DNA from: Sphingobacteriaceae bacterium
Lineage (GTDB): Bacteria > Bacteroidota > Bacteroidia > Sphingobacteriales > Sphingobacteriaceae
Length of the DNA: 50,324 nt
Reading direction: 5' to 3'
NCBI GenBank assembly: GCA_014380615.1
Contig: JACMJM010000061.1
Location: 1-50,324 of the forward strand
Every line of letters begins with the position of its first letter. The stretch's first letter is position 1. Positions 7,755 to 20,047 of the stretch are shown in pieces. Both the position numbers and the translations under genes were made by a program. The notes below the pieces were generated by a model, which saw only the letters and a list, made by a program, of their open reading frames with translations, was not told where the DNA came from and searched no databases.

Positions 7755-8122
7755 TGGCCGGACTTTCGGATGCATTTGGAGAGTCCGCTAAGAAAATACT
7801 ATTTCAAACAGGTTTATCTAAGGGGGATATTTTCCTTAATAAATTTGATGTCATAGATCATGAAAAATTCTTTATTGTAGCTGGTGTGTCGGACGACAAA
7901 ATTTTTACTTGCTCAATTTACATTAATTCAGAGATACATCCTTCTCTTCGTAATAAACCCGATCTCATAAAGATGCAATCCGAAAAACTTTATAAATGGA
8001 AGGAGCAGGGCTCTTGTAAGGTAATTTCAAAACTCATTGCTGAAGATTTAAAATTTATTACTGCCGCTATAATAAACTCCGGATTATTGGCCCAGGAAGA
8101 GATTGAGCTTTATTTCAAATAA
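7754..8122 (+). CDS. Putative toxin partner of the Panacea protein (122 aa)
   Basis: It overlaps the Panacea gene by one base (TAATG), so the two are almost certainly one operon. The protein is small and soluble. An N-terminal helix is followed by a beta-rich core starting KGDIFLNKFDVIDHEKFFIVAGVSDD. The GDI-x-L start followed by a FIVAG strand is reminiscent of the SH3-like barrel of PemK/MazF-type toxins, but key catalytic residues cannot be assigned with confidence. The C-terminal part is helical. In Panacea systems the second gene is the toxin, so a growth inhibitor is the best guess; the target is unknown. Confidence 0.6.
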   Translation: MAGLSDAFGESAKKILFQTGLSKGDIFLNKFDVIDHEKFFIVAGVSDDKIFTCSIYINSEIHPSLRNKPDLIKMQSEKLYKWKEQGSCKVISKLIAEDLKFITAAIINSGLLAQEEIELYFK

Positions 8123-8193
8123 TTTTCGGAGCATTATACTTTTAAAGTTGAATTTGTCTACTAATACAAACCTGTATCGCCTATATCAACAAC

Positions 8194-9009
8194 ATGAAAT
8201 TTCGAAATCTACTTTTAGGAATAATCTGCATGGTAGCCAGGGCTACTTTTGCTCAAAACGACTCTAAAGAATATTACACCCCGAAATCTCTTATCCTTCC
8301 TCTTCACGATGAGAAAAACCAACTCCATATGTCTTTAGGCAGAGGCGGAGGCTTTGACTTAAACCTTTCTTACACTTTTACAGATAAACTTGCGGTTTTT
8401 ACCACTGCTAGCTATGACATTGGGAGTAAAACACGAGTTACAATATTAGGAAGTCAGTATAAAATAGAAAAGAATGATTATTGCATTAAGGGAGGTTTGG
8501 GGTATTTTACAAAAGTTGATAATAAAATTCTGGAAGTCTATTTAGGTGGCGGAAGTACTAAAATTGATAACTATTGGTATTTCCGTGGCTACCCTGAGGG
8601 TGGTGAAGCTACTCAAGCACGTTACAATACGCTTTTTGTTCAATGCAACTCGGGTACAAAACGACTACAAAGCGATTTTGCGGTTGGTATCAGAATTTCT
8701 TATTCCGTGTATACAGATTTTCGCTTTTCAAGTACAGATCCCAATGCAAAATATATAAAAAGCAGATATGAGAACCTCAAAGGTATAAGCGCAGACCCCG
8801 TAATAAGTTATAGTTATAAATTAAAAAGAATAAAATTAAACGCTCAAGCTGGCTTCGCCTTTCCGTTAACCAAAAATTCTGCTACCCGGGTTACCGAACA
8901 TACAACAAACTATGGCACCACTATAGTTACCTCTCAAGATAACATCGCTCTTTCAGCGATATTAGGTCGGCTAAGTGCGCAATATAACCTCAGTTTAAAG
9001 AAACGTTGA
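8194..9009 (+). CDS. Putative outer-membrane beta-barrel protein (271 aa)
   Basis: A signal peptide (MKFRNLLLGIICMVARATFAQ) is followed by alternating hydrophobic/polar strands typical of a small outer-membrane barrel: DLNLSYTFTDKLAVFTTASYD, YCIKGGLGYFT, ILEVYLGGGS, DFAVGIRISYSVYTDF, KLNAQAGFAFPL and RLSAQYNLSL. The resemblance is to OmpA/opacity-like or outer_membrane_beta-barrel domains of Bacteroidota. There is no OmpA peptidoglycan-binding domain and no TonB plug. It stands alone downstream of the toxin-antitoxin pair. Function unknown. Confidence 0.7.
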   Translation: MKFRNLLLGIICMVARATFAQNDSKEYYTPKSLILPLHDEKNQLHMSLGRGGGFDLNLSYTFTDKLAVFTTASYDIGSKTRVTILGSQYKIEKNDYCIKGGLGYFTKVDNKILEVYLGGGSTKIDNYWYFRGYPEGGEATQARYNTLFVQCNSGTKRLQSDFAVGIRISYSVYTDFRFSSTDPNAKYIKSRYENLKGISADPVISYSYKLKRIKLNAQAGFAFPLTKNSATRVTEHTTNYGTTIVTSQDNIALSAILGRLSAQYNLSLKKR

Positions 9010-9138
9010 ATTTATAAATCGCTCATAGACTTAGGAAACAAGTTTATAACAACCTGCTATGCCCTCCCCTGATAGGTTTAACTATTACAGATTGTCTACG
9101 ATAGGCGGTCTCTCAAAACCCGTTCGTGTATAAAGAGT

Positions 9139-10188
9139 TTACCCAATCCCGAAAATCGCCTTTACCTGCATCTCGAAAATTTTCTTCTCCTCCAAAATCC
9201 GCTTCCGGTAAAAGTCGAATTCGGGTTTATAGGCCTCATAATTCTTTAAAACCTCCTCGATGAGAGCAATTATTTCTTCTTTAGTAGTTTTCTTATCGTT
9301 TATTTTAAACCTAACCGGAACGGAAACGTCTTCGAAATTTTTCGCTGATCCGCGTTGGTTGGTCATTATACAACAACCGTTTATCGCGGCCTCACGAGGA
9401 ATACGGTCTTTTCCCGGGTGGTTGCCAAAATCAACATACAACTTACTGGTTTGAAATTGTTCTTGTAATTGGTGTCGGGTCATTCCCTCCAATTTAACCC
9501 ATTTTAAATGCGGGGTAGCTTTTCTGATTTTATTTGTAAAAGCATATCCTTTTTTAGGATTAAAAAGAATCTTATCTTCTCTTCCTGAACTAAAATCATC
9601 AGTTATGAACTCGGTATTTATATAGTCTGACAGCGGAAGCGTTTTTGGGAAATGATGATTAAGCAGAAAATGCTGCGCATATATAGATTGATAACAGTTT
9701 AAGGCCCGGCTTTCGCTCAATTCTTTTATCGTAAAATTATCGCGAAAGGTATTTCTTTGTTGGAAGGCCAGCCGGTATATCCGTTTAGAGAACTGATAAA
9801 ACCATTCGCGGAAGCCAAGTTTTAAATAGTCGCTCAAACTAAGAAAATGACTGGAACAGGTATAAAAATTATCTACGCTTAACCACCAGAAAATCAGTTG
9901 GCAATGGGTGTATTCCCTGTATTTATGAAAAATGGCCTCAAATAAAACAAGTACGTTTTGCGGATCGTCTTCAATTAAGGTTGCAACATTGAGGTTGTAG
10001 TGCGAATATTCTTCGGGCACTTTCGGATGATCGCAAATACTGCCTTTATCGTCTACATAAACTATAGAAGCATGAATATCATTCTCGTTTAGTATGCTGA
10101 CAAGTTGATGGGCTAATTCAACGCCGCCTGTAATTAGGCCATTAAAACAACATACATAGACTTTTGAGCTGGAAGAAACAGTTAACAT
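9139..10188 (-). CDS. Glycosyltransferase, GT4-like (349 aa)
   Basis: The N-terminal Rossmann-like half contains a donor/acceptor-site style start (VYVCCFNGLITGGVELAHQLVSIL, where GGVE-A is typical of GT4 proteins). The C-terminal half carries a segment like the GT-B nucleotide-sugar site (KDRIPREAAINGCCIMTNQRGSAKN), with E in the conserved E-x7-type position, then a helical tail. It is probably a cytosolic or membrane-associated enzyme making surface polysaccharide. It is a lone minus-strand gene with no surrounding polysaccharide cluster, so the substrate cannot be inferred. Confidence 0.65.
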   Translation of the reverse strand: MLTVSSSSKVYVCCFNGLITGGVELAHQLVSILNENDIHASIVYVDDKGSICDHPKVPEEYSHYNLNVATLIEDDPQNVLVLFEAIFHKYREYTHCQLIFWWLSVDNFYTCSSHFLSLSDYLKLGFREWFYQFSKRIYRLAFQQRNTFRDNFTIKELSESRALNCYQSIYAQHFLLNHHFPKTLPLSDYINTEFITDDFSSGREDKILFNPKKGYAFTNKIRKATPHLKWVKLEGMTRHQLQEQFQTSKLYVDFGNHPGKDRIPREAAINGCCIMTNQRGSAKNFEDVSVPVRFKINDKKTTKEEIIALIEEVLKNYEAYKPEFDFYRKRILEEKKIFEMQVKAIFGIG

Positions 10189-10377
10189 AGCGTATTTAGA
10201 AATTGTAACCTAACAAATTAACTGAATTAAACCTATGATTAGACAATTGATTCTGAAAAAGTACCCTAAACCATTTTAGAGGGAAACATTTTTATTATTA
10301 AGACGTTAAATTTATAATTGCCATTATAACCTGATGATCCTTATCACTCAAGTATGGTTTAACTTAACGCAACCATT

Positions 10378-10587
10378 ATGACTTCCCCTATTAAATGTAA
10401 CACACCTTATGCGTGGTGCCTTGCTAAAAAAATAACGGTGTTTATTGGAATTGTTCTTCTGTTAGAAATGCTTTACTTTCTAAAAACGGCCAGTTCTTCA
10501 TTAGAAATTACTATGCTATGCATTTTTGTTTTTGCTCTTATAAGCAATATGCCGATCTTTTATAAACTATATAAGACTTCGGAATAG
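10378..10587 (+). CDS. Small two-helix membrane protein (69 aa)
   Basis: Two hydrophobic helices, ITVFIGIVLLLEMLYFL and ITMLCIFVFALISNMPIF, are joined by a short Ser-rich loop, with short polar ends. I do not recognise a family. An intrinsic terminator at 10615-10647 follows the stop closely and supports a real transcription unit. No strong ribosome binding site is seen, which is normal in this phylum. Confidence 0.5.
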   Translation: MTSPIKCNTPYAWCLAKKITVFIGIVLLLEMLYFLKTASSSLEITMLCIFVFALISNMPIFYKLYKTSE

Positions 10588-10614
10588 CTTTTAAATTAAA
10601 TCCAAACAGAGCGG

Positions 10615-10647
10615 CGCCGGGATTAACATTCCGGCGTTTTTATTTTT
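10615..10647 (+). terminator. Intrinsic terminator after the small membrane protein gene
   Basis: CGCCGGGA (10615-10622) pairs with TTCCGGCG (10629-10636), with one G-T pair and a TTAACA loop, followed by TTTTTATTTTT. Confidence 0.8.
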
Positions 10648-10758
10648 AAGGTGTATGTTATTATAGACATAAATTATCTTACCAACCGCATTAAACCCGG
10701 TAAAAGCAATATTTTTCTTTTGGCATTAGATTGGTATAATAAACGAAAATGATGGAAT

Positions 10759-10893
10759 ATGAAAAAAACTACACCTACTTTAGTTATCGAAAAATTGATC
10801 GACCTGGAATTGATTTTTAAACTTAAAGCCGATATTTCAAGATTTAAGAAAAAACAAGAATTGAATAAAGTTCAATCGTCTCAAGCCGCTTGA
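10759..10893 (+). CDS. Short hypothetical protein (44 aa)
   Basis: The ATG at 10759 is preceded by GGA at short spacing. The frame reads MKKTTPTLVIEKLIDLELIF..., with an amphipathic, lysine-rich helical stretch and the end QSSQAA, and stops at 10891-10893. Composition looks protein-like, but the length allows chance. I know no family. Confidence 0.35.
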   Translation: MKKTTPTLVIEKLIDLELIFKLKADISRFKKKQELNKVQSSQAA

Positions 10894-11029
10894 GACAGGT
10901 TTTATAGATCAGCAGCATGAGATATTTCACAAAAATCTTCTCGCGTTTTACCTAAACTAGTATCATCACATTCAGGCTAAAAACAAGCTCGGATAAATTG
11001 AAGCATTCATTGTTCCTATTGATATCAAA

Positions 11030-11398
11030 ATGAAAAGAGTTTTGGTTTGCGATGATGATAAAGAAATCCTGGAGGTTCTCGACCTCATACTAAGAGGAGC
11101 TGGATGGGAAGTGACTACATCCGAACACGTTAACGGAATAATCGAACTAATAGCTAACTCAAATCCATCTGTTATTGTAATGGATAACTGGATTCCGGAC
11201 ACGGGAGGAATTATCGCTACCCAACATATTAAAAGTCATCCCGTATATAGGTCAATTCCCGTGGTGTACTCAACCGCCAATGATAATATTAATCAACTAG
11301 CCAAACAAGCTGGTGCCGATTTGGCTATCGGAAAACCCTTTGATCTGGCTGATTTTGAGCAGATAATGGAACAAGCCTATCTTTTGAATAAAAAATAA
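11030..11398 (+). CDS. Stand-alone response-regulator receiver protein (122 aa)
   Basis: A complete CheY-like receiver with no output domain. D8/D9 form the acidic pocket, D52 in VIVMDNWIP is the phospho-acceptor, S81/T82 follow the fourth strand (VVYSTAND), and K102 lies in IGKPFD. It is not closely similar to the receiver at 1268. No histidine kinase or output gene is adjacent, so it probably takes phosphate from a kinase elsewhere in the genome. The next gene starts about 50 bp downstream. Confidence 0.9.
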   Translation: MKRVLVCDDDKEILEVLDLILRGAGWEVTTSEHVNGIIELIANSNPSVIVMDNWIPDTGGIIATQHIKSHPVYRSIPVVYSTANDNINQLAKQAGADLAIGKPFDLADFEQIMEQAYLLNKK

Positions 11399-11448
11399 TA
11401 TTGTAAAAAAGACGGGATGTTTCTTCCGTTCAAGGTTGTAAACAACTT

Positions 11449-11966
11449 ATGCCTAAACAAATCTATATAATCTTGCTGCTGGTTTACGGCTTTAAGGCTA
11501 ATGCTTTATCGAAGCAGCCAGATACAACTGTTTCGGTTAAAAAAATCCCGGTAAGAGTAGTTTTGATTCCCAGGATTTCTTTAGACAGTATTACAAAAAC
11601 GGACACTAAAAATCCCCCGTCAGAGACTAAGAAATCAAACCCTAAGTACGCTACAAGGCAGCAGGTTTTCCGACTCGAAGCAGGGCCGCCAATCCGGTTA
11701 AAAACAACCAGACAACAGCTTCGGAAAAACCTCGTTCTTCCTTAGATATCCTAAATCGAGAGTCGTTGAACCAGAGCAACGAATATATTGAAACGAACCT
11801 GGAGGTTAAATCTAAAGGCATTTATTTCCTTTGCGGCTTAATCGCATTGATTACAGGCATTATTATTACGATCTTCTTTCGTTCGGGTTTATTTCTCATT
11901 ACCAGAATTTTGATAATAGTTATCGGATATTATGTTCTGATCTATTCGATATTGTTTTTGAATTGA
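11449..11966 (+). pseudogene. Apparently frameshifted exported/membrane protein
   Basis: Two frames seem to be halves of one gene. The first (11449-11745) starts with a signal-like segment (MPKQIYIILLLVYGFKANAL) and a polar Lys/Thr/Pro linker. The second is open from 11646 to 11966 and continues as a polar linker (NNQTTASEKPRSSLD...) into two membrane helices (GIYFLCGLIALITGIIITIFF and FLITRILIIVIGYYVLIYSI). The second frame has no ATG; its only start candidate near the helices is TTG at 11766. Joining them needs a -1 shift between about 11650 and 11740. A sequencing error, a real mutation or programmed frameshifting could explain it. The tail of the first frame (RLKTTRQQLRKNLVLP) looks out of frame. 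Confidence 0.5.
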
Positions 11967-12143
11967 ACTAAAAAATCGTTTGCGTCCTTATCTGCTGCAA
12001 GAAATCGTAATCACTTTTTAGAAATTCATCACACTATTATTGATAAATAGATAAAAAAAACTTCAAAATGATAAAATATTTTTAATGATTTAGTAAATTT
12101 ACTGGAAACACAGATAATATTCACTCGTTTTTTGGCAAACAGC

Positions 12144-12593
12144 ATGATAGAGATTTTTAGGACCACAAGTGACGATAAAAGATTTAAAAATCTAATTATG
12201 GAGTTAGATAACGACTTAATGTCGCGCTACAGTCAGGCTGACTATAAATACGACATTAACATTCAGATAAATGCCCTGGATACCGCGGTTGTAGCTCAAA
12301 TAACAAACATTACGGTGGGATGCGGCTGCTTCAAAGAGATTGATAAATATACTGTAGAGATAAAACGGATGTACGTTAACCCCTACTTTCGTGGATTCGG
12401 TGTGGCATCTTTAATGATAGAAGCACTTACACGATGGTCAAAAGAGTTGTTTTATCAACGTGCGGTTTTAGAAACAGGCAGCAAACAGCCGGAAGCTATA
12501 AAATTATACGAAAAGCACGGATTTGAACGGATCCCTCCCTTCGGCCCCTACATAAACATTCCTAATAGTATATGTATGGGAAGGAATTTATAG
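12144..12593 (+). CDS. GNAT-family N-acetyltransferase (149 aa)
   Basis: The acetyl-CoA-binding core is clear: VEIKRMYVNPYFRGFGVASLMIEAL carries the R/Q-x-x-G-x-G/A P-loop-like motif A. It is followed by RAVLETGSKQPEAIKLYEKHGFERIPPFGPY (motif B), typical of small-molecule or amino-acid acetyltransferases. An in-frame TTG lies at 12132, but the ATG at 12144 gives the natural start. Substrate unknown. The intergenic 12594-12896 follows. Confidence 0.85.
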   Translation: MIEIFRTTSDDKRFKNLIMELDNDLMSRYSQADYKYDINIQINALDTAVVAQITNITVGCGCFKEIDKYTVEIKRMYVNPYFRGFGVASLMIEALTRWSKELFYQRAVLETGSKQPEAIKLYEKHGFERIPPFGPYINIPNSICMGRNL

Positions 12594-12896
12594 TTATGGA
12601 ATAAACAACAGGGAAGCCTTATTACAGGCATCAATACCTCTAACCCGAGTCGGAATTGAGTACACTCCTTGTGACCAGCCATACCGGATGTGCCGATTTC
12701 GAATTTCCGCTCTCGATAAAATTGCAGGCTGTTTCATCATTTCTGACGCAGCCCCTCTCTGCCTTCGGCAGCTCTCCCAAGGGGCGAGAAAATCATCCCT
12801 CCCCTTACAAACCTAATATTGCAATTTCAGCTTAGGTTGGTATATAATTTTCTTACAAATTTTGAGACTCTATTTAAAGTGATTACCAGCTTAAAA
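12594..12896. other. Intergenic region with a REP-like hairpin
   Basis: No coding potential seen. It separates the plus-strand acetyltransferase from the convergent GH2 gene. The only clear structure is the palindromic element at 12749-12791; no T-run terminator was identified on either strand. Confidence 0.6.
12749..12791. repeat. REP-like palindromic element
   Basis: CTGCC-TTC-GGCAG forms an inner hairpin, and GCCCCT (12751-12756) pairs with AGGGGC (12780-12785) outside it. Similar CCCTCTCTGCC...AAGGGG elements are common dispersed repeats in Bacteroidota genomes. Only one copy is in the window. Confidence 0.5.
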
Positions 12897-16118
<3,222 letters not shown>

Positions 16119-16158
16119 TTAAGGGACATTTGCATATAATGGCGGCTTTAAATTTTAA

Positions 16159-17376
16159 TTACTTCTTAATGAGGCTCTTATAACGTACAAGGGCCTCAAC
16201 ATAATAATAATCTCCGTAAGTAAGCGGCGTATCTATCTCTGTTTTGGCTGGCATATTACCAACTCCGTGCATCAGTATAAAACCGCCGTTACCTCCTATC
16301 GCTGTCTTATAATTTGAGGACGCTAATGATGCAAGCATCGTTTCGGCAGATGAGAACAACTCTTTACCCCCTTCAGGTTTTACGTATGTGCATAATTCAA
16401 GCAAAGCGGATGCTATAATTGAGCCCGCTGATGCATCTCTTAAAGCATTTGGAATATTGGGCGCATTAAAATCCCAGTAAGGTACTTTATCCGAAGGTAA
16501 ATTAGGATGATTCAAAATAAACCCTGCGATATTCTTTGCCTGCTCTAGGTATTTCTCATCTTTCGTTTCGCGATACATTACTACAAAGCCATACAGGCCC
16601 CAGGCCTGCCCGCGGGCCCAGGCCGATTCGTCGGCATAACCCTGATGCGTGCGCTTTTTATTGACCTTTCCGGTTTCTGTTTCGTACTCGAGCACATGGT
16701 AAGAGCTATAATCAGGACGGAAATGATTTTTTAACGTATTATTTGCATGAGTAATAGCGATATTTCGATAGGTAAGATCGCCAGTAGCTTTTGAAGCCCA
16801 GAAGAGAAGCTCAAGATTCATCATGTTATCAATAATCACCAGAAATTGGGAAGGATCCTTAGAATCCCATGACCTTATAACTCCGGTTTTAGGATTAAAG
16901 CGTGTAGCAAGCGATTTGGCACTGGTAATCAGGATGTCTTTATACTCGGGTTTTGGCGCGATTCGGTTTGCGTTACCAAAGCTACAGTACATCATAAAGC
17001 CTAAGTCGTGAGTTGATTTGTTATTTTTCTCTTTCTCCAGTAATTTTAAAATTCGTTCGGTTTCGGCGTAAAGTACCGGATCTTTAGTTTGCTCATATAA
17101 ATAAAGCAAGGTGCCGGGATAAAATCCGCTGCACCACCAGGCTGAATTGCTGGTTTCCTGCTTTCCTGTTTTCGGGTCGAATGTTTTGGGGAACCTTCCC
17201 TCCGGAAGATTTTTCATCATAAACTTATACTGTGCGGTAGCATCAGCAAAATGCTGATCAAGAGCTGAGGGTAAGGCTGTGCCTGCCATAAAACTAACTG
17301 GCCTAGTTACCGAACAACTCAGCATCATCATAACGCAACACCACGAAAGGCTTTTGATGAAAAATCTGTATGTCAT
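16159..17376 (-). CDS. GH88-like unsaturated glucuronyl hydrolase, lipoprotein (405 aa)
   Basis: Alpha6/alpha6-barrel fold of the GH88 family. It has the two catalytic aspartates expected for unsaturated glucuronyl hydrolases: D124 in THDLGFMMYC and D183 in LVIIDNMMNLELL. Conserved barrel segments include HQGYADESAWARGQAWGLYGF and DASAGSIIASALLEL. The signal ends in a lipobox (MMLSCS, Cys21), so it is a periplasm- or surface-anchored lipoprotein. These enzymes remove the 4,5-unsaturated uronic acid left by a polysaccharide lyase. The neighbours are a GH105 gene upstream (about 17 bp) and a BNR_4 propeller protein; together they look like a uronic-acid-removing module. Confidence 0.9.
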   Translation of the reverse strand: MTYRFFIKSLSWCCVMMMLSCSVTRPVSFMAGTALPSALDQHFADATAQYKFMMKNLPEGRFPKTFDPKTGKQETSNSAWWCSGFYPGTLLYLYEQTKDPVLYAETERILKLLEKEKNNKSTHDLGFMMYCSFGNANRIAPKPEYKDILITSAKSLATRFNPKTGVIRSWDSKDPSQFLVIIDNMMNLELLFWASKATGDLTYRNIAITHANNTLKNHFRPDYSSYHVLEYETETGKVNKKRTHQGYADESAWARGQAWGLYGFVVMYRETKDEKYLEQAKNIAGFILNHPNLPSDKVPYWDFNAPNIPNALRDASAGSIIASALLELCTYVKPEGGKELFSSAETMLASLASSNYKTAIGGNGGFILMHGVGNMPAKTEIDTPLTYGDYYYVEALVRYKSLIKK

Positions 17377-17393
17377 GATTTTATAAAGTGCCT

Positions 17394-18542
17394 TTAATCA
17401 TTTAATTCCAAAAACCGGTACATCTCCGCAGAAGCAAGTAAAAAAGCTCCCACCCCAAAATTTGCGGTGGATTTTTGATTTACCACCTGGCCTGGTATCG
17501 CTCTTTCACCTATTGGCTGCACATAGCCAACCGTACCATCGGCCTGTAAAGCTACTTTGGTAAGGTAGGCCCAACTTTTAATTACTACAGGCAAATACTC
17601 TTTTTTATTAAGGTATCCGTTGTTTATTCCCCAGAGCATACCGTAAGTAAAAAAAGCTGTCCCGCTGGTTTCAGGGCCGGGTGCGTGTACAGGATCCAAG
17701 ATGCTCCGCGTCCAATATCCTTCAGCCTGCTGAGACTGTTTAATCGCTAGTGCCATTCCTTTAAATTTGGTTATATATTCGGCCCTATGAGCATCTTCTT
17801 TTGGCAGATCTTTTAATACTTTCGCCAATCCGGCGAATACCCAGCCATCGCCTCTGGCCCAAAAATCCTTCTTACCGCTGGCGCTTTTATGTTTCGGATA
17901 CACATATTTCGCGTCTCTGAAATATAGTTTCTCCTCATTGTCGTACATAATACTGTTGGCATAACTAAAGTACTCATGCAGCTTATCGAGGTATTGCTTG
18001 TTGCCGGTAAGCTTGTACAATTTGGTCATCACCGGCATTACCATGTAAAGTCCGTCGGCCCACCACCAATAATCGTTCTTGGGAGTACTCATCTGATATT
18101 CCATCACTTCCCTGGCACGAGCTATTTTTTTGTCGTCTTTCTCCAGATTGTACAGATCGATATAGGTTTGAAAGCAAATTTGCCAGTCGCCGAATAGCAC
18201 GTAGTCATCTTTTTCGCCATAACTGTATTTCCAGCCTGACTTATTATCTGATTTTGCCCCTTTCCATTGATTATGCACGGCCCAGGTTTCAGAATATTCA
18301 CGATAAGCCTCGTTTTTGGTGATTGAATAGGCCTCCATATTGCCGGTATGGTATGCGGCTACATCCCAGAAGGCTCTCTCTTGGGGAGCATTCTTTGTTT
18401 GCCAATTGGTATTCACCTTATTGATCACCTGAAGCACTTCTGTTTTTGACGCACCCGGAACCTGCGATTTCTGAACCGAACAGGAACTCATAACAATGCT
18501 CAGTGCTATATACGTGCAGGATAAAAATCTATTACTATTCAT
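17394..18542 (-). CDS. GH105 unsaturated rhamnogalacturonyl hydrolase, lipoprotein (382 aa)
   Basis: YteR/YesR-like alpha6/alpha6 barrel. The catalytic Asp is D163 in YWWWADGLYMVMPVM, with WARGDGWVFAGLAKVL and PGPETSGTAFFTYGMLWGI as typical later motifs. A lipobox (MSSCS, Cys21) marks it as a lipoprotein. Family members cleave unsaturated galacturonyl or glucuronyl ends produced by rhamnogalacturonan or related lyases. The stop lies 17 bp before the GH88-like gene, and the BNR_4 gene stops about 10 bp upstream of its ATG, so the three are one operon. Confidence 0.9.
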   Translation of the reverse strand: MNSNRFLSCTYIALSIVMSSCSVQKSQVPGASKTEVLQVINKVNTNWQTKNAPQERAFWDVAAYHTGNMEAYSITKNEAYREYSETWAVHNQWKGAKSDNKSGWKYSYGEKDDYVLFGDWQICFQTYIDLYNLEKDDKKIARAREVMEYQMSTPKNDYWWWADGLYMVMPVMTKLYKLTGNKQYLDKLHEYFSYANSIMYDNEEKLYFRDAKYVYPKHKSASGKKDFWARGDGWVFAGLAKVLKDLPKEDAHRAEYITKFKGMALAIKQSQQAEGYWTRSILDPVHAPGPETSGTAFFTYGMLWGINNGYLNKKEYLPVVIKSWAYLTKVALQADGTVGYVQPIGERAIPGQVVNQKSTANFGVGAFLLASAEMYRFLELND

Positions 18543-18551
18543 CGCTTTATA

Positions 18552-19862
18552 TTAAAAATTGGGCTTCCATTCTAATACCTGAACCATTTGAGGCGGTATA
18601 TTCGCCTTGCCTTCCGCGTCTACCTGCTGCACGTTTTGCAGAAACAGATTCAGAGTTCTTTTCCGGCTCCACAACTCGGTATCGAAGCTTGGCTCCCATG
18701 ATCCTGCCGAAGTGTTTGTGAGGTCGCTGACGGACCATTTATTCTTCTTAAAGTTTTTGATTGTAACTACCGATACTTTACTTCCGCGCTCTTCGTCTCT
18801 AAAAACCAGTAATCCTGATGGCTTTGACCTAGCATTACTTACCATAATTTGCGGCCTTGAAATGGGGATGCGCTTAGTGCCAGCCCCGCTTAAAGAAAAT
18901 GCTGTGGTACGAAAATCAAGATTCATAACCTGCCATTTCTTACCGGTATTATAAACGATGTGATATTGCGGGATATTGGAACCCGACTCTCGCCAGTATG
19001 TAGCGATAAAAGGGTTACCGGCTTTATCTGCCGACATGGATGTTTGATTAATCAGTTCGCTATTTTGAGGAATTTTAAAGGCATACTCGCTTGTTGATTG
19101 CGTTATTGGGATAACATACCGCTCTCCGGTTGATTTTTGCCAGGTTAAACCTCCGTCTTTAGAGCAGGCATAGCCCAAATCATGATTGCTGGCAACGTTT
19201 GGCGATTCTCTCCAAACCCAGGAAATATGGATGGTGCCTTTGTGGTCTATGTAAGCCTGCCAATAGGCATTCCGGGCACTTTCACCATTAATAAGATTAT
19301 TATGAAGGCGTTTCCAGGTTTTGGTGTTAACATCATACTTATTTAACACCAGATCGCCCTGCCCAGAAGAACCGCTTCGATAAAAAAATAGTAAGTCTCC
19401 CGAAGGCATTTTATAAAATTCGGGATAGGTTACCTGATTTTCGCCCGTTCCGATCATAGGAATTTTTTTTGTGAGTTCCAGCGAGCCGGGACTAAGGCTT
19501 TTGGCGTATCTCAGGCTGTGCCCATGATGATCCCAGGACATGTGTAAAAACCCCTCCCCGTCAACCATAATCGAAATGGAATTATGTGCGTCGTTAGCAT
19601 TTCCCTGGAAAGGAGTTTGTTTCAAAATCCAGTCTCCCGTGCCTGCTTTTCTTTTACCCAGCACAACAAATTTATCCTGATTATAGTAAGCGATGAACTG
19701 TGTGTCTCGATAGGTAACCAGTGAATTTTTTCGAAAAATAACGGCATTTACCGAATTATTCGCCCAAGCCTGAGCCACGTTCACAACCTTAATTTCTCCC
19801 CTTGTTTGTGCTATTAATGTTCCGGTAAACATAATAGACAATAGCCAAAAAACTTGTTTCAT
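18552..19862 (-). CDS. BNR_4 seven-bladed propeller enzyme, GH145/PL24/PL25/PL27-like (436 aa)
   Basis: A secreted protein (signal MKQVFWLLSIMFTGTLIAQ) with repeated beta-propeller blades. NDAHNSISIMVDGEGFLHMSWDHHGHSLRYAKS is the characteristic N-terminal BNR_4 blade, with paired His residues. QVTYPEFYKMPSGDLLFFYRSGSSGQGDL and RNAYWQAYIDHKGTIHISWVWRE follow. This fold includes ulvan lyases (PL24/25), the rhamnose-glucuronate lyase PL27 and the GH145 L-rhamnosidase acting on arabinogalactan. Given its two unsaturated-uronyl hydrolase partners, a lyase or rhamnosidase on Rha-GlcA ends is plausible. The precise reaction is not decided by sequence. Confidence 0.8.
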   Translation of the reverse strand: MKQVFWLLSIMFTGTLIAQTRGEIKVVNVAQAWANNSVNAVIFRKNSLVTYRDTQFIAYYNQDKFVVLGKRKAGTGDWILKQTPFQGNANDAHNSISIMVDGEGFLHMSWDHHGHSLRYAKSLSPGSLELTKKIPMIGTGENQVTYPEFYKMPSGDLLFFYRSGSSGQGDLVLNKYDVNTKTWKRLHNNLINGESARNAYWQAYIDHKGTIHISWVWRESPNVASNHDLGYACSKDGGLTWQKSTGERYVIPITQSTSEYAFKIPQNSELINQTSMSADKAGNPFIATYWRESGSNIPQYHIVYNTGKKWQVMNLDFRTTAFSLSGAGTKRIPISRPQIMVSNARSKPSGLLVFRDEERGSKVSVVTIKNFKKNKWSVSDLTNTSAGSWEPSFDTELWSRKRTLNLFLQNVQQVDAEGKANIPPQMVQVLEWKPNF

Positions 19863-20047
19863 AAATGAGTTTAAACTGGTGCAAAGTGTATTGAAAAGGT
19901 ATTTAGTATATCCCGGAGGCCAGGCTTATCGTGTGTTGCTACACATCTTCCTTCAAATATAGTATGAATCGAGGAAGTAATACGGGTTATTTCTCATAAA
20001 AACATACTCTCAAGCATGGCAAAACCTCCAAATCTTTTTAAGCTAAC

